NCBI RefSeq assembly: GCF_009858335.1 | Contig: NZ_VMSE01000002.1 | Coordinates: forward strand, 248,001 to 312,000 | Reading direction: 5' to 3' | Length of the DNA: 64,000 bases | Source of the DNA: Methylovorus glucosotrophus | Lineage (GTDB): Bacteria > Pseudomonadota > Gammaproteobacteria > Burkholderiales > Methylophilaceae | Shown: piece by piece, positions 1 to 9,034 of the stretch | How positions within the stretch are numbered: the stretch's first letter is position 1 | Layout of the letters: each line of letters starts with the position of its first letter | Notes under the pieces: model-generated | Databases searched by the model: none | The model's input: only the letters and a program-made list of their open reading frames with translations | Told to the model about the DNA's origin: nothing | Made by a program: the position numbers and the translations under genes

Positions 1-2
1 GT

Positions 3-188
3 TTATTGCCTGAGTTCCTGATATTGAAATGGAACGTGCCGTTTTACTTTGGTGGGACTTCGCTGCTGATTATCGTGGTTGTGACGATGGATTTCATGAC
101 TCAGGTTCAAGCGCATTTGATGTCCAATCAATACGAAGGCTTACTCAAGAAAGCCAATTTTAAAGGCGGTGCGGGTATTACTCGCTAA
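3..188 (+). CDS. secY: SecY preprotein translocase subunit, C-terminal fragment
   Basis: Only the last 61 or so codons lie in the window; the 5' part is cut off by the window edge. SecY is the channel subunit of the SecYEG translocon in the inner membrane. The visible part contains the last membrane segment ([18 protein letters not shown]) and the cytoplasmic tail with [19 protein letters not shown], characteristic of the SecY C-terminus. It is followed after 18 bp by infA, the usual secY-infA-rpmJ-rpsM order of the spc/alpha region in betaproteobacteria. Confidence 0.95.
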   Translation, partial: LLPEFLILKWNVPFYFGGTSLLIIVVVTMDFMTQVQAHLMSNQYEGLLKKANFKGGAGITR

Positions 189-206
189 ACAGGCGCAGGT
201 AGCGGC

Positions 207-425
207 ATGGCAAAAGAAGACAGAATCGAGATGCAAGGCGAGGTTCTTGAGAACCTTCCGAATGCAACGTTTAGAGTTAAGCTGGAAAACGGTCATGTAG
301 TGTTGGGTTATATCTCTGGGAAAATGCGTATGCACTACATCCGTATTCTTCCAGGAGACAAAGTAACAGTTGAAATGACCCCCTACGATTTATCGCGTGC
401 GCGGATTATTTTCCGCGCCAAATAA
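207..425 (+). CDS. infA: Translation initiation factor IF-1
   Basis: A 72-residue single S1/OB-fold domain, the family's usual length. IF-1 binds the ribosomal A site and supports IF-2 and IF-3 during initiation. Recognisable are the start [15 protein letters not shown], the central [20 protein letters not shown] and the end [15 protein letters not shown]. It lies between secY and rpmJ, 22 bp before rpmJ, and is probably cotranscribed with the upstream spc genes. Nothing unusual. Confidence 0.98.
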   Translation: MAKEDRIEMQGEVLENLPNATFRVKLENGHVVLGYISGKMRMHYIRILPGDKVTVEMTPYDLSRARIIFRAK

Positions 426-447
426 AGTTTTTGCGAAGAGGTGAAAT

Positions 448-561
448 ATGAGAGTTCGTGCTTCAGTCAAGGCGTTATGCCGTAATTGTAAAGTGGTTCG
501 TCGCCGTGGTGTGGTACGTATTATTTGTACTGATCCACGTCACAAGCAGCGCCAAGGTTAA
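448..561 (+). CDS. rpmJ: 50S ribosomal protein L36 (zinc-binding form)
   Basis: A 37-codon gene that starts at ATG 448 behind GAAGAGGTGAA and ends at TAA 559-561. The product starts [15 protein letters not shown] and ends [10 protein letters not shown]. Cys11, Cys14, Cys27 and His32 make the C-C-C-H zinc site, so this is the zinc-dependent 'C+' paralogue of L36. Zinc-poor cells often use a C- paralogue elsewhere, which is not in this window. Length and position between infA and rpsM are normal. Confidence 0.96.
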   Translation: MRVRASVKALCRNCKVVRRRGVVRIICTDPRHKQRQG

Positions 562-600
562 TCAGGCAACGCAAATTAGTTGTGAAATCAGCGAATACGA

Positions 601-629
601 TTGTTAAAACTCGGACAAGCTGTTAAAAT
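601..629 (+). promoter_or_regulatory. Candidate sigma-70 promoter ahead of rpsM
   Basis: In the 128 bp AT-rich gap between rpmJ and rpsM, TTGTTA (601-606) and TAAAAT (624-629) are separated by 17 bp, a good fit to the -35/-10 consensus. It would give the alpha operon (rpsM-rpsK-rpsD-rpoA-rplQ) its own start in addition to readthrough from the spc genes. Predicted by eye; no start site is known. Confidence 0.5.
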
Positions 630-689
630 TTTGGGCTTTTTTGGCGATTTGTAAAAAAATTAAATGCGCCATTATTTTGGAGTAGGTAC

Positions 690-1052
690 ATGGCTCGTAT
701 AGCAGGGGTAAACATCCCAAATCATAAGCACACTGAAATCGCATTAACTTCGATTTACGGTGTGGGTCGTAACACTGCGAAGCAGATTTGCTTGGCTGCT
801 GGCGTTGCTGGCACTGCCAAGATTAAAGATCTGAATGATGCAGAAGTTGAAAAGCTGCGTGACGAAGTCGCTAAGCTCAAGGTTGAAGGTGACTTGCGTC
901 GTGAAGTTACCATGAACATTAAGCGTCTGATGGATTTGGGCTGCTATCGCGGTGTACGTCATCGCCGTGGCCTGCCAGTCCGTGGTCAGCGCACCAAGAC
1001 CAATGCGCGCACACGCAAGGGTCCTATTAAGCCTATTAAGGCATCCAAGTAA
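690..1052 (+). CDS. rpsM: 30S ribosomal protein S13
   Basis: 120 residues, the normal length for S13, a head protein of the small subunit that contacts tRNA and the 50S bridge. It starts [19 protein letters not shown], carries the helix-turn region [13 protein letters not shown] and ends with the basic tail [24 protein letters not shown] ribosome binding site precedes the ATG. First gene of the alpha operon, 13 bp before rpsK. Confidence 0.98.
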   Translation: MARIAGVNIPNHKHTEIALTSIYGVGRNTAKQICLAAGVAGTAKIKDLNDAEVEKLRDEVAKLKVEGDLRREVTMNIKRLMDLGCYRGVRHRRGLPVRGQRTKTNARTRKGPIKPIKASK

Positions 1053-1065
1053 GGAATAATGCAAC

Positions 1066-1455
1066 ATGGCTAAAGCTAACGTACGCGTACGCAAGAAAGT
1101 CAAAAAGAACATTGCCGAGGGCATTGCCCACGTGCATGCTTCTTTTAACAACACGATTATTACGATTACTGATCGTCAGGGTAATGCCTTGTCTTGGGCG
1201 ACTTCTGGTGGTGCAGGTTTTAAGGGTTCACGTAAAAGTACTCCTTTTGCAGCGCAGGTTGCAGCTGAAGCCGCCGGCAAGGCAGCTCAGGAATGCGGCG
1301 TGAAGAACCTTGAAGTTCGTATCAAGGGCCCAGGTCCAGGTCGCGAATCTGCTGTTCGCGCACTGAACGCTGTTGGCTTTAAAATCACCAGCATTTCTGA
1401 TGTGACGCCAGTCCCACATAACGGCTGCCGTCCACCCAAAAAGCGCCGCATCTAA
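1066..1455 (+). CDS. rpsK: 30S ribosomal protein S11
   Basis: 129 residues, full length. S11 sits on the platform of the 30S subunit near the E site. Diagnostic segments are [18 protein letters not shown], the glycine-rich [17 protein letters not shown] and the C-terminal [18 protein letters not shown]. It lies between rpsM and rpsD with short spacers (13 and 29 bp), in the standard alpha operon order. Confidence 0.98.
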   Translation: MAKANVRVRKKVKKNIAEGIAHVHASFNNTIITITDRQGNALSWATSGGAGFKGSRKSTPFAAQVAAEAAGKAAQECGVKNLEVRIKGPGPGRESAVRALNAVGFKITSISDVTPVPHNGCRPPKKRRI

Positions 1456-1484
1456 GCCGCGCCTGATAGAACTAGGAGAATACC

Positions 1485-2114
1485 TTGGCTAGAAATCTTG
1501 ATCCAAAGTGCCGTCAGTGCCGCCGCGAAGGCGAGAAGCTTTTCCTGAAAGGTGAAAAGTGCTTCACTGACAAATGCGCGATTGAAAAGCGTAACTTCCC
1601 ACCTGGTCAGCATGGTCAGCGCCGTAATCAGCGCTTGTCCGACTACGGTGTGCAATTGCGTGAAAAGCAAAAAGTACGTCGTATCTATGGCATCCTCGAA
1701 GGCCAATTCCGCAGCTACTACGCTGAAGCTGATCGCCTGAAGGGCATCACCGGTGAAAACCTGCTGCAATTGCTGGAATGCCGTCTGGATAACGTTGCAT
1801 ACCGTATGGGTCTGGGTTCTTCCCGTACTGAAGCGCGTCAAATCGTTCGCCACAACAGTATTCTGGTTAACGGTAAGCGCGTAAATATTCCTTCATATCA
1901 GGTTCGTCCTGGTGATGTGGTGCAGGTTGCAGAGGCTTCCAAGTCGCAACTGCGTATCAAGGGTGCTCTGGAAGCTGCTGAACAGCGTGGTTTCCCCGAG
2001 TGGCTCGAAGTTGATGTCAAGGCTCTGAAGGGTACCTTCAAAGCCAAGCCTCAGCGTGATGAACTGCCTGCTACCATTAACGAATCGCTCGTGGTTGAAC
2101 TTTACTCTAAGTAA
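1485..2114 (+). CDS. rpsD: 30S ribosomal protein S4 (zinc-binding form, TTG start)
   Basis: 209 residues. S4 nucleates 30S assembly and in many bacteria represses its own operon by binding the leader mRNA. The start is TTG at 1485, supported by the AGGAG motif just upstream and by the conserved beginning [16 protein letters not shown]. The N-terminal Cys9-x2-Cys12 pair with two further cysteines near residues 25-31 (KCFTDKC) forms the zinc knuckle of the C+ type. The S4 RNA-binding domain follows ([25 protein letters not shown]). The unusual start codon is the only odd feature. Confidence 0.97.
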   Translation: MARNLDPKCRQCRREGEKLFLKGEKCFTDKCAIEKRNFPPGQHGQRRNQRLSDYGVQLREKQKVRRIYGILEGQFRSYYAEADRLKGITGENLLQLLECRLDNVAYRMGLGSSRTEARQIVRHNSILVNGKRVNIPSYQVRPGDVVQVAEASKSQLRIKGALEAAEQRGFPEWLEVDVKALKGTFKAKPQRDELPATINESLVVELYSK

Positions 2115-2135
2115 TCCAGGGCCGTAAGGAACATT

Positions 2136-3119
2136 ATGCAAAACAGTCCTACCGAATATTTGAAGCCTCGCGTTGTTGACGTTGAAGTTATTTCGCCGGT
2201 GCGTGCACGGGTGACGCTTGAGCCGATGGAGCGTGGCTTTGGTTATACGCTGGGTAATGCGTTGCGCCGCGTATTGCTTTCTTCCATTCCTGGCTTTGCT
2301 ATTACTGAAGTCAAAATTGATGGTGTGGTGCATGAATATTCCACACTGGATGGCGTTCAGGAAGATGTAGTGGACATTCTGCTGAATCTGAAGGGTGTTG
2401 CCCTGAAGTTGAACAGCAAGTCCGAAACCACTCTGACCCTGAAAAAGTCGGTTGAAGGTGTTGTTACTGCCGGTGATTTCGATACTGGCCACGATGCTGA
2501 AATCGCTAATCCAGGTCATGTCATTGCGCATCTGACCAAAGGTGGCAAGATCGACCTTGAAGTCAAGGTTGAAATGGGCCGTGGCTATCAGCCAGTTCCA
2601 GCTCGCCAGAAGACAGATGAAGACCGTGTGCTGGGTTTCATCATGGTGGATGCCTCGTTCAGCCCAATCAACAAGGTAAGCTACCATGTTGAAAGTGCTC
2701 GTGTTGAACAGCGTACGGATCTGGACAAGCTGATCATGGACGTTGAAACCAACGGCGTGGTTGAGCCTGAGCAAGCTATTCGTGATGCAGCGCGTATTCT
2801 GATGGGTCAGCTGTCTGTATTCGCTGATCTGGAAGGTGCTCCAACCGAAGTTGAAGTAAAGCACACGCCACAGGTTGATCCTATCCTGTTGCGTCCAGTT
2901 GATGATCTGGAATTGACTGTTCGCTCGGCAAACTGCTTGAAGGCAGAAAATATTTATTACATTGGTGACTTGATTCAGCGCGGTGAAAACGAGCTGTTGA
3001 AGGCACCTAATCTGGGCCGCAAATCTCTGAATGAGATTAAGGACGTGTTGGCTTCCAAAGGGCTGACACTGGGCATGAAACTTGAAAACTGGCCACCTGT
3101 TGGCCTGGAAAAAGCATAA
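2136..3119 (+). CDS. rpoA: DNA-directed RNA polymerase subunit alpha
   Basis: 327 residues, normal length. The N-terminal domain (about 1-235) dimerises and assembles beta and beta'. It shows [21 protein letters not shown] and the conserved [19 protein letters not shown]. After a linker, the C-terminal domain (about 250-327) contains [18 protein letters not shown] and [18 protein letters not shown], the surface that contacts UP elements and activators. It lies between rpsD and rplQ, so subunit synthesis is coupled to ribosomal proteins. Confidence 0.98.
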   Translation: MQNSPTEYLKPRVVDVEVISPVRARVTLEPMERGFGYTLGNALRRVLLSSIPGFAITEVKIDGVVHEYSTLDGVQEDVVDILLNLKGVALKLNSKSETTLTLKKSVEGVVTAGDFDTGHDAEIANPGHVIAHLTKGGKIDLEVKVEMGRGYQPVPARQKTDEDRVLGFIMVDASFSPINKVSYHVESARVEQRTDLDKLIMDVETNGVVEPEQAIRDAARILMGQLSVFADLEGAPTEVEVKHTPQVDPILLRPVDDLELTVRSANCLKAENIYYIGDLIQRGENELLKAPNLGRKSLNEIKDVLASKGLTLGMKLENWPPVGLEKA

Positions 3120-3143
3120 CAGCAAAGGTGTGAGGGTATCACT

Positions 3144-3533
3144 ATGCGTCATCGCAACAGCAATCGTAAATTAAACCGCACCAGCAGCCATCGTCAGGCA
3201 ATGTTGCGGAACATGGCCACTTCACTGCTGCGCCATGAAGTTATTAAAACAACCTTACCCAAGGCTAAGGAGTTGCGTCGTGTCGCTGAGCCACTCATTA
3301 CTTTGGGCAAGAATGCTACTCTGGCAAACCGCCGTCTGGCATTTAGTCGCCTTCGTGACCGTGATATCGTTGGTAAATTGTTCAATGAACTCGGCCCACG
3401 TTATCTGACACGCAATGGTGGTTATTTGCGTATTCTGAAGTGCGGTTTCCGCGTTGGTGACAATGCGCCTATGGCACTGGTTGAATTGGTTGACCGTCCA
3501 GATCTGAGCACTGAAGCTGTTGTTGCTGAGTAA
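3144..3533 (+). CDS. rplQ: 50S ribosomal protein L17
   Basis: 129 residues. L17 is a bacterial large-subunit protein near the exit tunnel. It starts with [20 protein letters not shown] and carries [21 protein letters not shown] and [26 protein letters not shown]. Last gene of the alpha operon, followed directly by a strong intrinsic terminator. Confidence 0.97.
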   Translation: MRHRNSNRKLNRTSSHRQAMLRNMATSLLRHEVIKTTLPKAKELRRVAEPLITLGKNATLANRRLAFSRLRDRDIVGKLFNELGPRYLTRNGGYLRILKCGFRVGDNAPMALVELVDRPDLSTEAVVAE

Positions 3534-3552
3534 TTAGTGACAACATAGCTGT

Positions 3553-3582
3553 AAAAAAGGCCGGTTTCCCCGGCCTTTTTTA
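3553..3582 (+). terminator. Intrinsic terminator of the alpha operon (bidirectional)
   Basis: The inverted repeat GGCCGG (3559-3564) / CCGGCC (3570-3575) has a 5-nt loop and is flanked by an A-run on the left and a T-run on the right, so it can stop transcription from both sides. It separates rplQ (+) from the convergent glutaredoxin-like gene, whose stop codon lies in its T-tract. Confidence 0.9.
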
Positions 3583-3825
3583 TTGGGCGCTCTCAATGAG
3601 ATGTGTGATCTCATTGGCAGAAAATGGCCAGTACAGGCTGGTTTTATCGGCGAAGGTAAGAACGGGTATCTTGAGGCTGTAAGCATTCATTAATTCTTCG
3701 TCGTCGATAATATCGATGTAATGGAATGTGATATTGGCATATGGCAAAGTTGCCTCGGTTATCAATTCAAGTGCCTTATCGCACAAATGGCAACCTTCTG
3801 TACCGTAGAGTTTCAATTGAATCAT
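3580..3825 (-). CDS. Glutaredoxin-like (DUF836) protein
   Basis: About 81 residues from the preferred ATG at 3825 (MIQLKLYGTEGCHLCDKAL). The thioredoxin-fold pattern with Cys-His-Leu-Cys near residues 11-14 and a cis-proline segment (LKIPVLTF) places it with small glutaredoxin-like DUF836 proteins, probably thiol redox proteins of the cytoplasm. An upstream in-frame ATG at 3939 would add 38 residues that do not look like the family. That ATG has the slightly better Shine-Dalgarno match (AGGT), so the start is uncertain. Single gene, convergent with rplQ. Confidence 0.75.
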   Translation of the reverse strand: MIQLKLYGTEGCHLCDKALELITEATLPYANITFHYIDIIDDEELMNAYSLKIPVLTFADKTSLYWPFSANEITHLIESAQ

Positions 3826-4006
3826 GCGCTTGTATTCGTCATTGGGATGGAGTGGTGGCAGATTGCCTTGGGTAATGAATTTAAGGTTTTCGTTAACTTT
3901 AAAAAGCTCCATAATATCGAAGTTGCATGATGGACGCATAGGTTACCTGCATAGTGCAGGCTGGATTTTCCTGATGTATTAAGTATTTCTTGGCGGGCTT
4001 TAAAGA

Positions 4007-5443
4007 ATGGCTGATATTCAAGAATCAAAAGAAAGCTTGCAGGAAAGTTTACAGCAGGTCATTACCCTGCTGAGCAAACATCGCTTGGTCGAAGACCTGA
4101 TCCATAAGCAGGATATGCCCAAGCAGCAGCTGGTTGAGACTCTGGTTCACAAACAGAACCTGGCCGAGCTGCAGAAAAAACTGGATGCCCTGCACCCGGC
4201 TGACGTTGCATACATCCTTGAAGCCCTGCCTCTTGAGCAGCGTCTGGATGTATGGGAACTGGTCAAGGCTGAGCGTGATGGCGAAATCCTTCTTGAAGTA
4301 TCTGATGCTGTCCGGCAAACCCTCATTGCCGACATGGACAGCGACGAACTGCTCGCAGCGGCTGAGCAGCTGGATACTGACGAGCTGGCCGATCTGGCCC
4401 CCGATCTCCCGAAAGATGTGCTGCAAGAGCTCCTGGATAGCCTGGACATACGCAATCGTGAACGCCTGCAGTCCGCGCTGGGTTACGAGGATGACACAGT
4501 AGGCGCGCTCATGGACTTTGATATCGTCACAATACGTGAAGACATCACCCTGGAAGTCGCCTTGCGCTATCTGCGCCGTATTGGTGGTTTGCCAGACCAT
4601 ACCGACAAACTGTTTGTGGTCGATCGCTATGACATCTTGCGCGGGGTCCTGCCGCTCAAGCGCATGGTGGTGAATGATCTTGATGCCGAAGTGGCCGACA
4701 TCATGGCCGATGATGCAGTGGTGTTTCACCCGGAAGATGAAGCCGATGAAGCCGCGAAGGCGTTTGAACGCTATGACCTGGTCACCGCGCCCGTGGTGGA
4801 TGCCAATAACAAATTGGTAGGGCGGCTTACGGTGGATACTGTCATGGATTACATCCGTGAAGAAGCGGAAAGCGACATGCTCTCGATGGCCGGTTTGCGC
4901 GAGGAAGAAGATCTGTTCTCTTCCGTGTGGAAGTCGGTGCAAAACCGTTGGACCTGGCTGGCCATCAATCTTGTCACAGCGTTTGTAGCTTCGCGCGTTA
5001 TTGGCATGTTCGAAGATTCCATAGAGAAAATCGTAGCCTTGGCGGCTCTCATGCCTATCGTGGCTGGTATAGGTGGCAACTCCGGCAATCAGACAACGAC
5101 GATGATTGTGCGCGGCTTGGCATTAGGCCAGATTGCTTCACACAATATGAAGTCATTGCTCAAGAAAGAGCTGGGTGTCGCCCTGCTCAATGGTCTTCTC
5201 TGGGGCAGTGTGCTTGGCGTGGTGGCGTATGCGCTTTATCACAACATTGCGCTCGGGCTGGTCATGACCGGGGCGATGACCTTGAATCTGTTACTGGCTG
5301 CCATCATGGGTGTCATGATTCCTCTGGTAATGACCAAGGTTGGCCGTGATCCCGCAGTGGGGTCAAGCGTATTGATTACTGCCATGACCGATAGCGGTGG
5401 CTTCTTTATTTTCCTGGGACTCGCGACGATTTTCTTGTTATGA
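4007..5443 (+). CDS. mgtE: Magnesium transporter MgtE
   Basis: 478 residues with the full MgtE layout: an N-terminal helical sensor domain (about 30-155, with LHPADVAYILEALP and an acidic surface), a CBS pair (about 160-290) and a C-terminal five-helix membrane domain (about 310-478) with GIGGNSGNQTTTMIVRGLALG and the final SGGFFIFLGLATIFL. MgtE is a Mg2+ channel gated by cytoplasmic Mg2+ through the N and CBS domains. It overlaps the next gene by ATGA, implying translational coupling with the MscS-type channel. The ribosome binding site is weak. Confidence 0.95.
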   Translation: MADIQESKESLQESLQQVITLLSKHRLVEDLIHKQDMPKQQLVETLVHKQNLAELQKKLDALHPADVAYILEALPLEQRLDVWELVKAERDGEILLEVSDAVRQTLIADMDSDELLAAAEQLDTDELADLAPDLPKDVLQELLDSLDIRNRERLQSALGYEDDTVGALMDFDIVTIREDITLEVALRYLRRIGGLPDHTDKLFVVDRYDILRGVLPLKRMVVNDLDAEVADIMADDAVVFHPEDEADEAAKAFERYDLVTAPVVDANNKLVGRLTVDTVMDYIREEAESDMLSMAGLREEEDLFSSVWKSVQNRWTWLAINLVTAFVASRVIGMFEDSIEKIVALAALMPIVAGIGGNSGNQTTTMIVRGLALGQIASHNMKSLLKKELGVALLNGLLWGSVLGVVAYALYHNIALGLVMTGAMTLNLLLAAIMGVMIPLVMTKVGRDPAVGSSVLITAMTDSGGFFIFLGLATIFLL

Positions 5444-6732
5444 ATAGTGACATGCAGCAACTTTGGACGGAGTTTCTTGCCGATCTGGCGACTCCGGCAT
5501 TTACCTGGCAAGTGGGTATTATCATTGCCGGCTTGCTTTTTGCGTGGTCCATGAATGGAGCCCTGCGGGCCTACGTCATGCGCAATGCCCCTGAAACCTG
5601 GAAAGTCGGCATTGGCGGCATCAACAGAGTGCTGTTCCCACTGACATCTCTGATATTCATTTACGTCAGTGAATTAATCCTGAAGCACTGGCAGCATACC
5701 AGCATGCTGTTGATCGCTATGAATCTGCTGGTGGCCATGGCCGTTATCCGGCTGGTGGTCTATGCCTTGCGTTATGTCTTTTCCCCCAGTGCCTGGGTAA
5801 GCACGATGGAAAATGCAATCTCGAGCACAGTGTGGTTGGTTCTGGCGCTTCATGTCAGTGGCATTCTGCCTGAAATACTGCACACGCTTGAAGATGTCAG
5901 TTTCAATATCGGCAAGAGCAAGATGAATCTGCTACTGCTGATACAAGGCTTGCTAACCGTACTGATCACCCTGTTTATTGCGCTTTGGCTAAGTCGCTGG
6001 CTGGAAAATCGGCTGATGCGGGCTCAGCAGATCAATATGAATGTACGCGTGGTATTGAGCAAGCTGATCAGAATAGGACTTTCGTTTATCGCTATCCTGA
6101 TGGCGCTGTCAGCGGTGGGGCTGGATATCACATTGCTGTCGGTGTTTGGCGGCGCGCTTGGTGTTGGCCTCGGTTTCGGCCTGCAAAAAATCGCCAGCAA
6201 TTACGTGAGCGGTTTTATCATTTTGCTTGATCGCTCCATGCACATGGGTGACGTGATTACGGTGGATGCCCATTATGGCGTGGTGAGTGAAATGCGCTCC
6301 CGTTACATGGTGCTGCGCAAGCTGGATGGCACCCAGGTGGTGATTCCGAATGAAACACTGATCACCAGTGCGGTTATCAATCACTCTTATAGCGAACGCA
6401 AGGCGCAGGTCAAAATGCCTTTGCAGGTGAGTTACGAGAGCCCGTTGGAAAGAGCCATGGAGATCATGCAACATGCTGCCATGGCACAAGATCGCGTGAT
6501 GCAAGACCCGCTGCCGGATGTCAAGATTGCCGGCTTTGGCGAGAGTGGCATTGATCTCACCCTGACGTTCTGGATACCCGATCCTGAAGAGGGCTCTGGG
6601 CGGCTGCAATCCGATATTTACCTGGATATCTGGCGCGCATTCCAGAAGAACAGCATCAGTATTCCATATCCGCAGCGCGAAGTGCGTATACTGAATGCTG
6701 GGACGCCGACAATGCCTGCTGCTCAAGGATAA
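5440..6732 (+). CDS. MscS-family mechanosensitive channel
   Basis: 430 residues. Several N-terminal membrane helices (about 20-210) precede the MscS pore helix and beta domain: VFGGALGVGLGFGLQKIASNYVSGFIILLDRS, then the segment GDVITVDAHYGVVSEMRSRYMVLR with VVIPNETLI. Channels of this kind release osmolytes during hypoosmotic shock. The gene starts inside the mgtE stop (ATGA at 5440-5443), so the two are an operon of ion/osmotic homeostasis. Extra N-terminal helices make it longer than the small E. coli MscS; the exact subfamily is not assigned. Confidence 0.92.
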   Translation: MNSDMQQLWTEFLADLATPAFTWQVGIIIAGLLFAWSMNGALRAYVMRNAPETWKVGIGGINRVLFPLTSLIFIYVSELILKHWQHTSMLLIAMNLLVAMAVIRLVVYALRYVFSPSAWVSTMENAISSTVWLVLALHVSGILPEILHTLEDVSFNIGKSKMNLLLLIQGLLTVLITLFIALWLSRWLENRLMRAQQINMNVRVVLSKLIRIGLSFIAILMALSAVGLDITLLSVFGGALGVGLGFGLQKIASNYVSGFIILLDRSMHMGDVITVDAHYGVVSEMRSRYMVLRKLDGTQVVIPNETLITSAVINHSYSERKAQVKMPLQVSYESPLERAMEIMQHAAMAQDRVMQDPLPDVKIAGFGESGIDLTLTFWIPDPEEGSGRLQSDIYLDIWRAFQKNSISIPYPQREVRILNAGTPTMPAAQG

Positions 6733-6774
6733 GTTCGCGTCCGTTCGCTAGTTGGTTATATAAAGGAAATCGTC

Positions 6775-7959
6775 ATGACATTCTGGATGTTTGACTTGCC
6801 ATGGTGGGGCTACATTCTGGTGGCCTTGGGTCTCACCCATATTACGATTGCTGCCGTCACCATTTACCTCCATCGTTGCCAGGCCCATCGGGCGCTGGAT
6901 TTGCATCCCATCGTGAGCCATTTTTTCCGCTTCTGGTTATGGATGACCACCGGCATGGTGACCAAGGAGTGGGCCGCGATTCATCGCAAGCATCATGCGC
7001 ATTGCGAGACGGTGAATGATCCTCACAGTCCGCAGATCCTCGGAATCAGGAAAGTGTTGCGCGAGGGTGCCGAGCTTTACCGCAAAGAAGCGGCCAATGA
7101 GGAAACCCTGCAGAAATATGGCAGCGGCACACCCGATGACTGGATGGAGCGTCATGTCTATAGTCGACACAGTGGCCTTGGCATACGCTTGATGCTGATC
7201 ATCGACGTGCTACTGTTTGGCCCACTCGGACTGACGATCTGGGCGGTGCAGATGGCTTGGATCCCCTTAACCGCCGCAGGCATTATCAATGGGCTGGGCC
7301 ACTACTGGGGTTATCGTAATTTTGCAGCGGCAGATGCCAGTACTAATCTCGTGCCTTGGGGCATCATCATCGGTGGTGAAGAACTGCATAACAATCACCA
7401 TGCCTATGCCAGTTCCGCACGTTTATCCAGCAAGTGGTATGAGTTTGATATAGGCTGGATGTATATCCGCCTCATGCAGATGAGTCGCCTGGCCAAGGTC
7501 AAGAAAATAGCGCCCAAGGTCAAGTTTGACTGGGCCAAGACGCGTTGTGATCTCGATACCTTGCAAGCCGTCATTACGCACCGCTTCGATGTCATGGGCA
7601 AGTATGGCGTGATGCTCAAGCAGGCTTACAAGGAAGAGATCAGCAAGATTCGTCTGGCTTATCAGCAGCACGGCCACGAGACGACCGTACTTGAGCGTTT
7701 GCGTCACTGGCTGCATCTGGATGCCAAGGATCTCGAAGTGCAGGACAAGCAAGCACTGGAGCAGGCCCTGACACATAGCGCACGGTTGCAAACCATCTAT
7801 CAGCTCAAACAGGAGCTGGCGCAGGTGTGGGCGCGCTCTACAGCCTCGCAGGAGCAATTGCTGAAGGGGCTTGAGGACTGGTGCCAGCGCGCCGAGAAAA
7901 GTGGCATAGCGGCGCTGGAAGAGTTCTCACGACGCCTGCGTTGCTATCGCATGGCGTAG
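6775..7959 (+). CDS. Fatty acid desaturase (stearoyl-CoA/delta-9 type)
   Basis: 394 residues. Three histidine boxes bind the di-iron centre: HRCQAH (33-38), HRKHH (70-74) and HNNHH before AYASSARLS (about 205-209). Hydrophobic segments at about 10-30, 50-62 and 140-175 place the enzyme in the inner membrane. The family introduces a double bond, usually delta-9, into acyl chains with O2 and electrons from ferredoxin or a similar donor. The last 120 residues are helical and unusually long for the family. Starts behind AAAGGAAA; 42 bp after the channel gene, possibly the same transcript. A bidirectional terminator follows. Confidence 0.92.
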   Translation: MTFWMFDLPWWGYILVALGLTHITIAAVTIYLHRCQAHRALDLHPIVSHFFRFWLWMTTGMVTKEWAAIHRKHHAHCETVNDPHSPQILGIRKVLREGAELYRKEAANEETLQKYGSGTPDDWMERHVYSRHSGLGIRLMLIIDVLLFGPLGLTIWAVQMAWIPLTAAGIINGLGHYWGYRNFAAADASTNLVPWGIIIGGEELHNNHHAYASSARLSSKWYEFDIGWMYIRLMQMSRLAKVKKIAPKVKFDWAKTRCDLDTLQAVITHRFDVMGKYGVMLKQAYKEEISKIRLAYQQHGHETTVLERLRHWLHLDAKDLEVQDKQALEQALTHSARLQTIYQLKQELAQVWARSTASQEQLLKGLEDWCQRAEKSGIAALEEFSRRLRCYRMA

Positions 7960-8056
7960 ATGTGTGGTGGGGTGCCATCATTGGTGCCCTTCCAAAGCCA
8001 TGTAATGACGCTCGCTAAATGAAACGCCGACTGGTGGTATTACATGCGCCAGCCAA

Positions 8057-8087
8057 TAAAAAAGCCCGCATAAGCGGGCTTTTTTAT
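8057..8087 (+). terminator. Bidirectional intrinsic terminator
   Basis: GCCCGC (8064-8069) / GCGGGC (8074-8079) with a 4-nt loop, an A-run before and a T-run after. It lies between the convergent desaturase (+) and rpmG (-) genes and can serve both. Confidence 0.9.
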
Positions 8088-8104
8088 TGGGAACCGGGGC
8101 CGAA

Positions 8105-8260
8105 TTACTTCAGCTTGGTTTCCTTGTACATCACATGCTTGCGAGCGACAGGATCAAACTTCTTGATTTCCATCTTTTCAGGCATGGTGCGCTTGTTCTT
8201 GGTCGTGGTGTAAAAGTGACCAGTACCAGCGCTAGATTCCAGTTTGATTTTTTCACGCAT
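8105..8260 (-). CDS. rpmG: 50S ribosomal protein L33
   Basis: 51 residues: starts [20 protein letters not shown] and ends [15 protein letters not shown], typical for L33. The zinc cysteines of the C+ form are absent (no CxxC pairs), so this is the C- type. It follows rpmB by 9 bp, the usual rpmB-rpmG pair. Confidence 0.96.
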   Translation of the reverse strand: MREKIKLESSAGTGHFYTTTKNKRTMPEKMEIKKFDPVARKHVMYKETKLK

Positions 8261-8269
8261 GATGAATCC

Positions 8270-8506
8270 TTAGATTTTTTCGCCGCTGGCGCGCAGATCG
8301 GCCAGAACGGCATCAATGCCGTTCTTGTCGATCGTACGCAAGGCTGCGTTGGTGATACGTAAGCTAACCCAGCGGTTTTCGCTTTCAACCCAGAACTTGC
8401 GGTTTTGCAAGTTAGGCAAGAAACGACGCTTGGTCTTGTTATTTGCGTGGGAAACGTTATTCCCAACCATCGGCTTTTTGCCGGTTACCTGACATACGCG
8501 TGCCAT
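8270..8506 (-). CDS. rpmB: 50S ribosomal protein L28
   Basis: 78 residues from the ATG at 8506 ([23 protein letters not shown]). An upstream ATG at 8536 would add ten residues foreign to the family. The core [20 protein letters not shown] and the end DLRASGEKI are diagnostic. L28 is a large-subunit protein near the E site. First gene of the rpmB-rpmG pair. Confidence 0.96.
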   Translation of the reverse strand: MARVCQVTGKKPMVGNNVSHANNKTKRRFLPNLQNRKFWVESENRWVSLRITNAALRTIDKNGIDAVLADLRASGEKI

Positions 8507-8581
8507 GGCGGACTCCGAAATTCGAAAAGACCGCATTTATACCATGAAACGAAGCGGCAATTCAAGTTAAATTGCTAGTTT

Positions 8582-9034
8582 TTAATGTTTTCCGGTACTG
8601 CCGAAGCCACCTTCGCCACGTTCACTTGTGGTGAAGTCCTGCACGATATTAAAGCTGGCTTGTATGACAGGCACGATCACCAGTTGGGCGATGCGCTCCA
8701 TCGGGTTCAGCAGAAAAGCTTCCTTGCCACGGTTCCAGCAGGAGACAAGTAGCTGGCCCTGATAATCCGAATCGATGAGTCCGACCAGATTACCCAGCAC
8801 GATGCCATGTTTATGACCGAGGCCCGAGCGTGGCAGGATCATGGCCGCATATCCCGGGTCAGCCAGATGGATCGCCATGCCGGTGGGTATCAAGGTGGTC
8901 TCGCCTGGATGCAGGGTTTGGGTATGCTCAATACACGCCCGCAAATCCAGCCCGGCAGAACCCGGGGTGGCATAGCCTGGCATCATGTGATGCAATCGAT
9001 CATCAAGGATTTTCAAGTCAACTTGTAAGCTCAT
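8582..9034 (-). CDS. dut: dUTP diphosphatase
   Basis: 150 residues, trimeric dUTPase type, which hydrolyses dUTP to dUMP and PPi, keeping uracil out of DNA and feeding dTMP synthesis. The five motifs are visible: [10 protein letters not shown] (about 24-33), PRSGLG (about 69-74), [13 protein letters not shown] (about 81-93), ERIAQLV (about 113-119) and the C-terminal [10 protein letters not shown] arm. Its ATG overlaps the coaBC stop codon (9031-9034), the classical coaBC-dut pair. Confidence 0.97.
   Translation of the reverse strand: MSLQVDLKILDDRLHHMMPGYATPGSAGLDLRACIEHTQTLHPGETTLIPTGMAIHLADPGYAAMILPRSGLGHKHGIVLGNLVGLIDSDYQGQLLVSCWNRGKEAFLLNPMERIAQLVIVPVIQASFNIVQDFTTSERGEGGFGSTGKH

Noticed and set aside
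6..188. Separate small gene at the left edge
   Set aside because: Its frame is open to the window edge and the sequence is the C-terminus of SecY, not an independent protein.
1893..3152. 419-codon minus-strand frame opposite rpoA and the end of rpsD
   Set aside because: Antisense shadow of essential genes with no family features.
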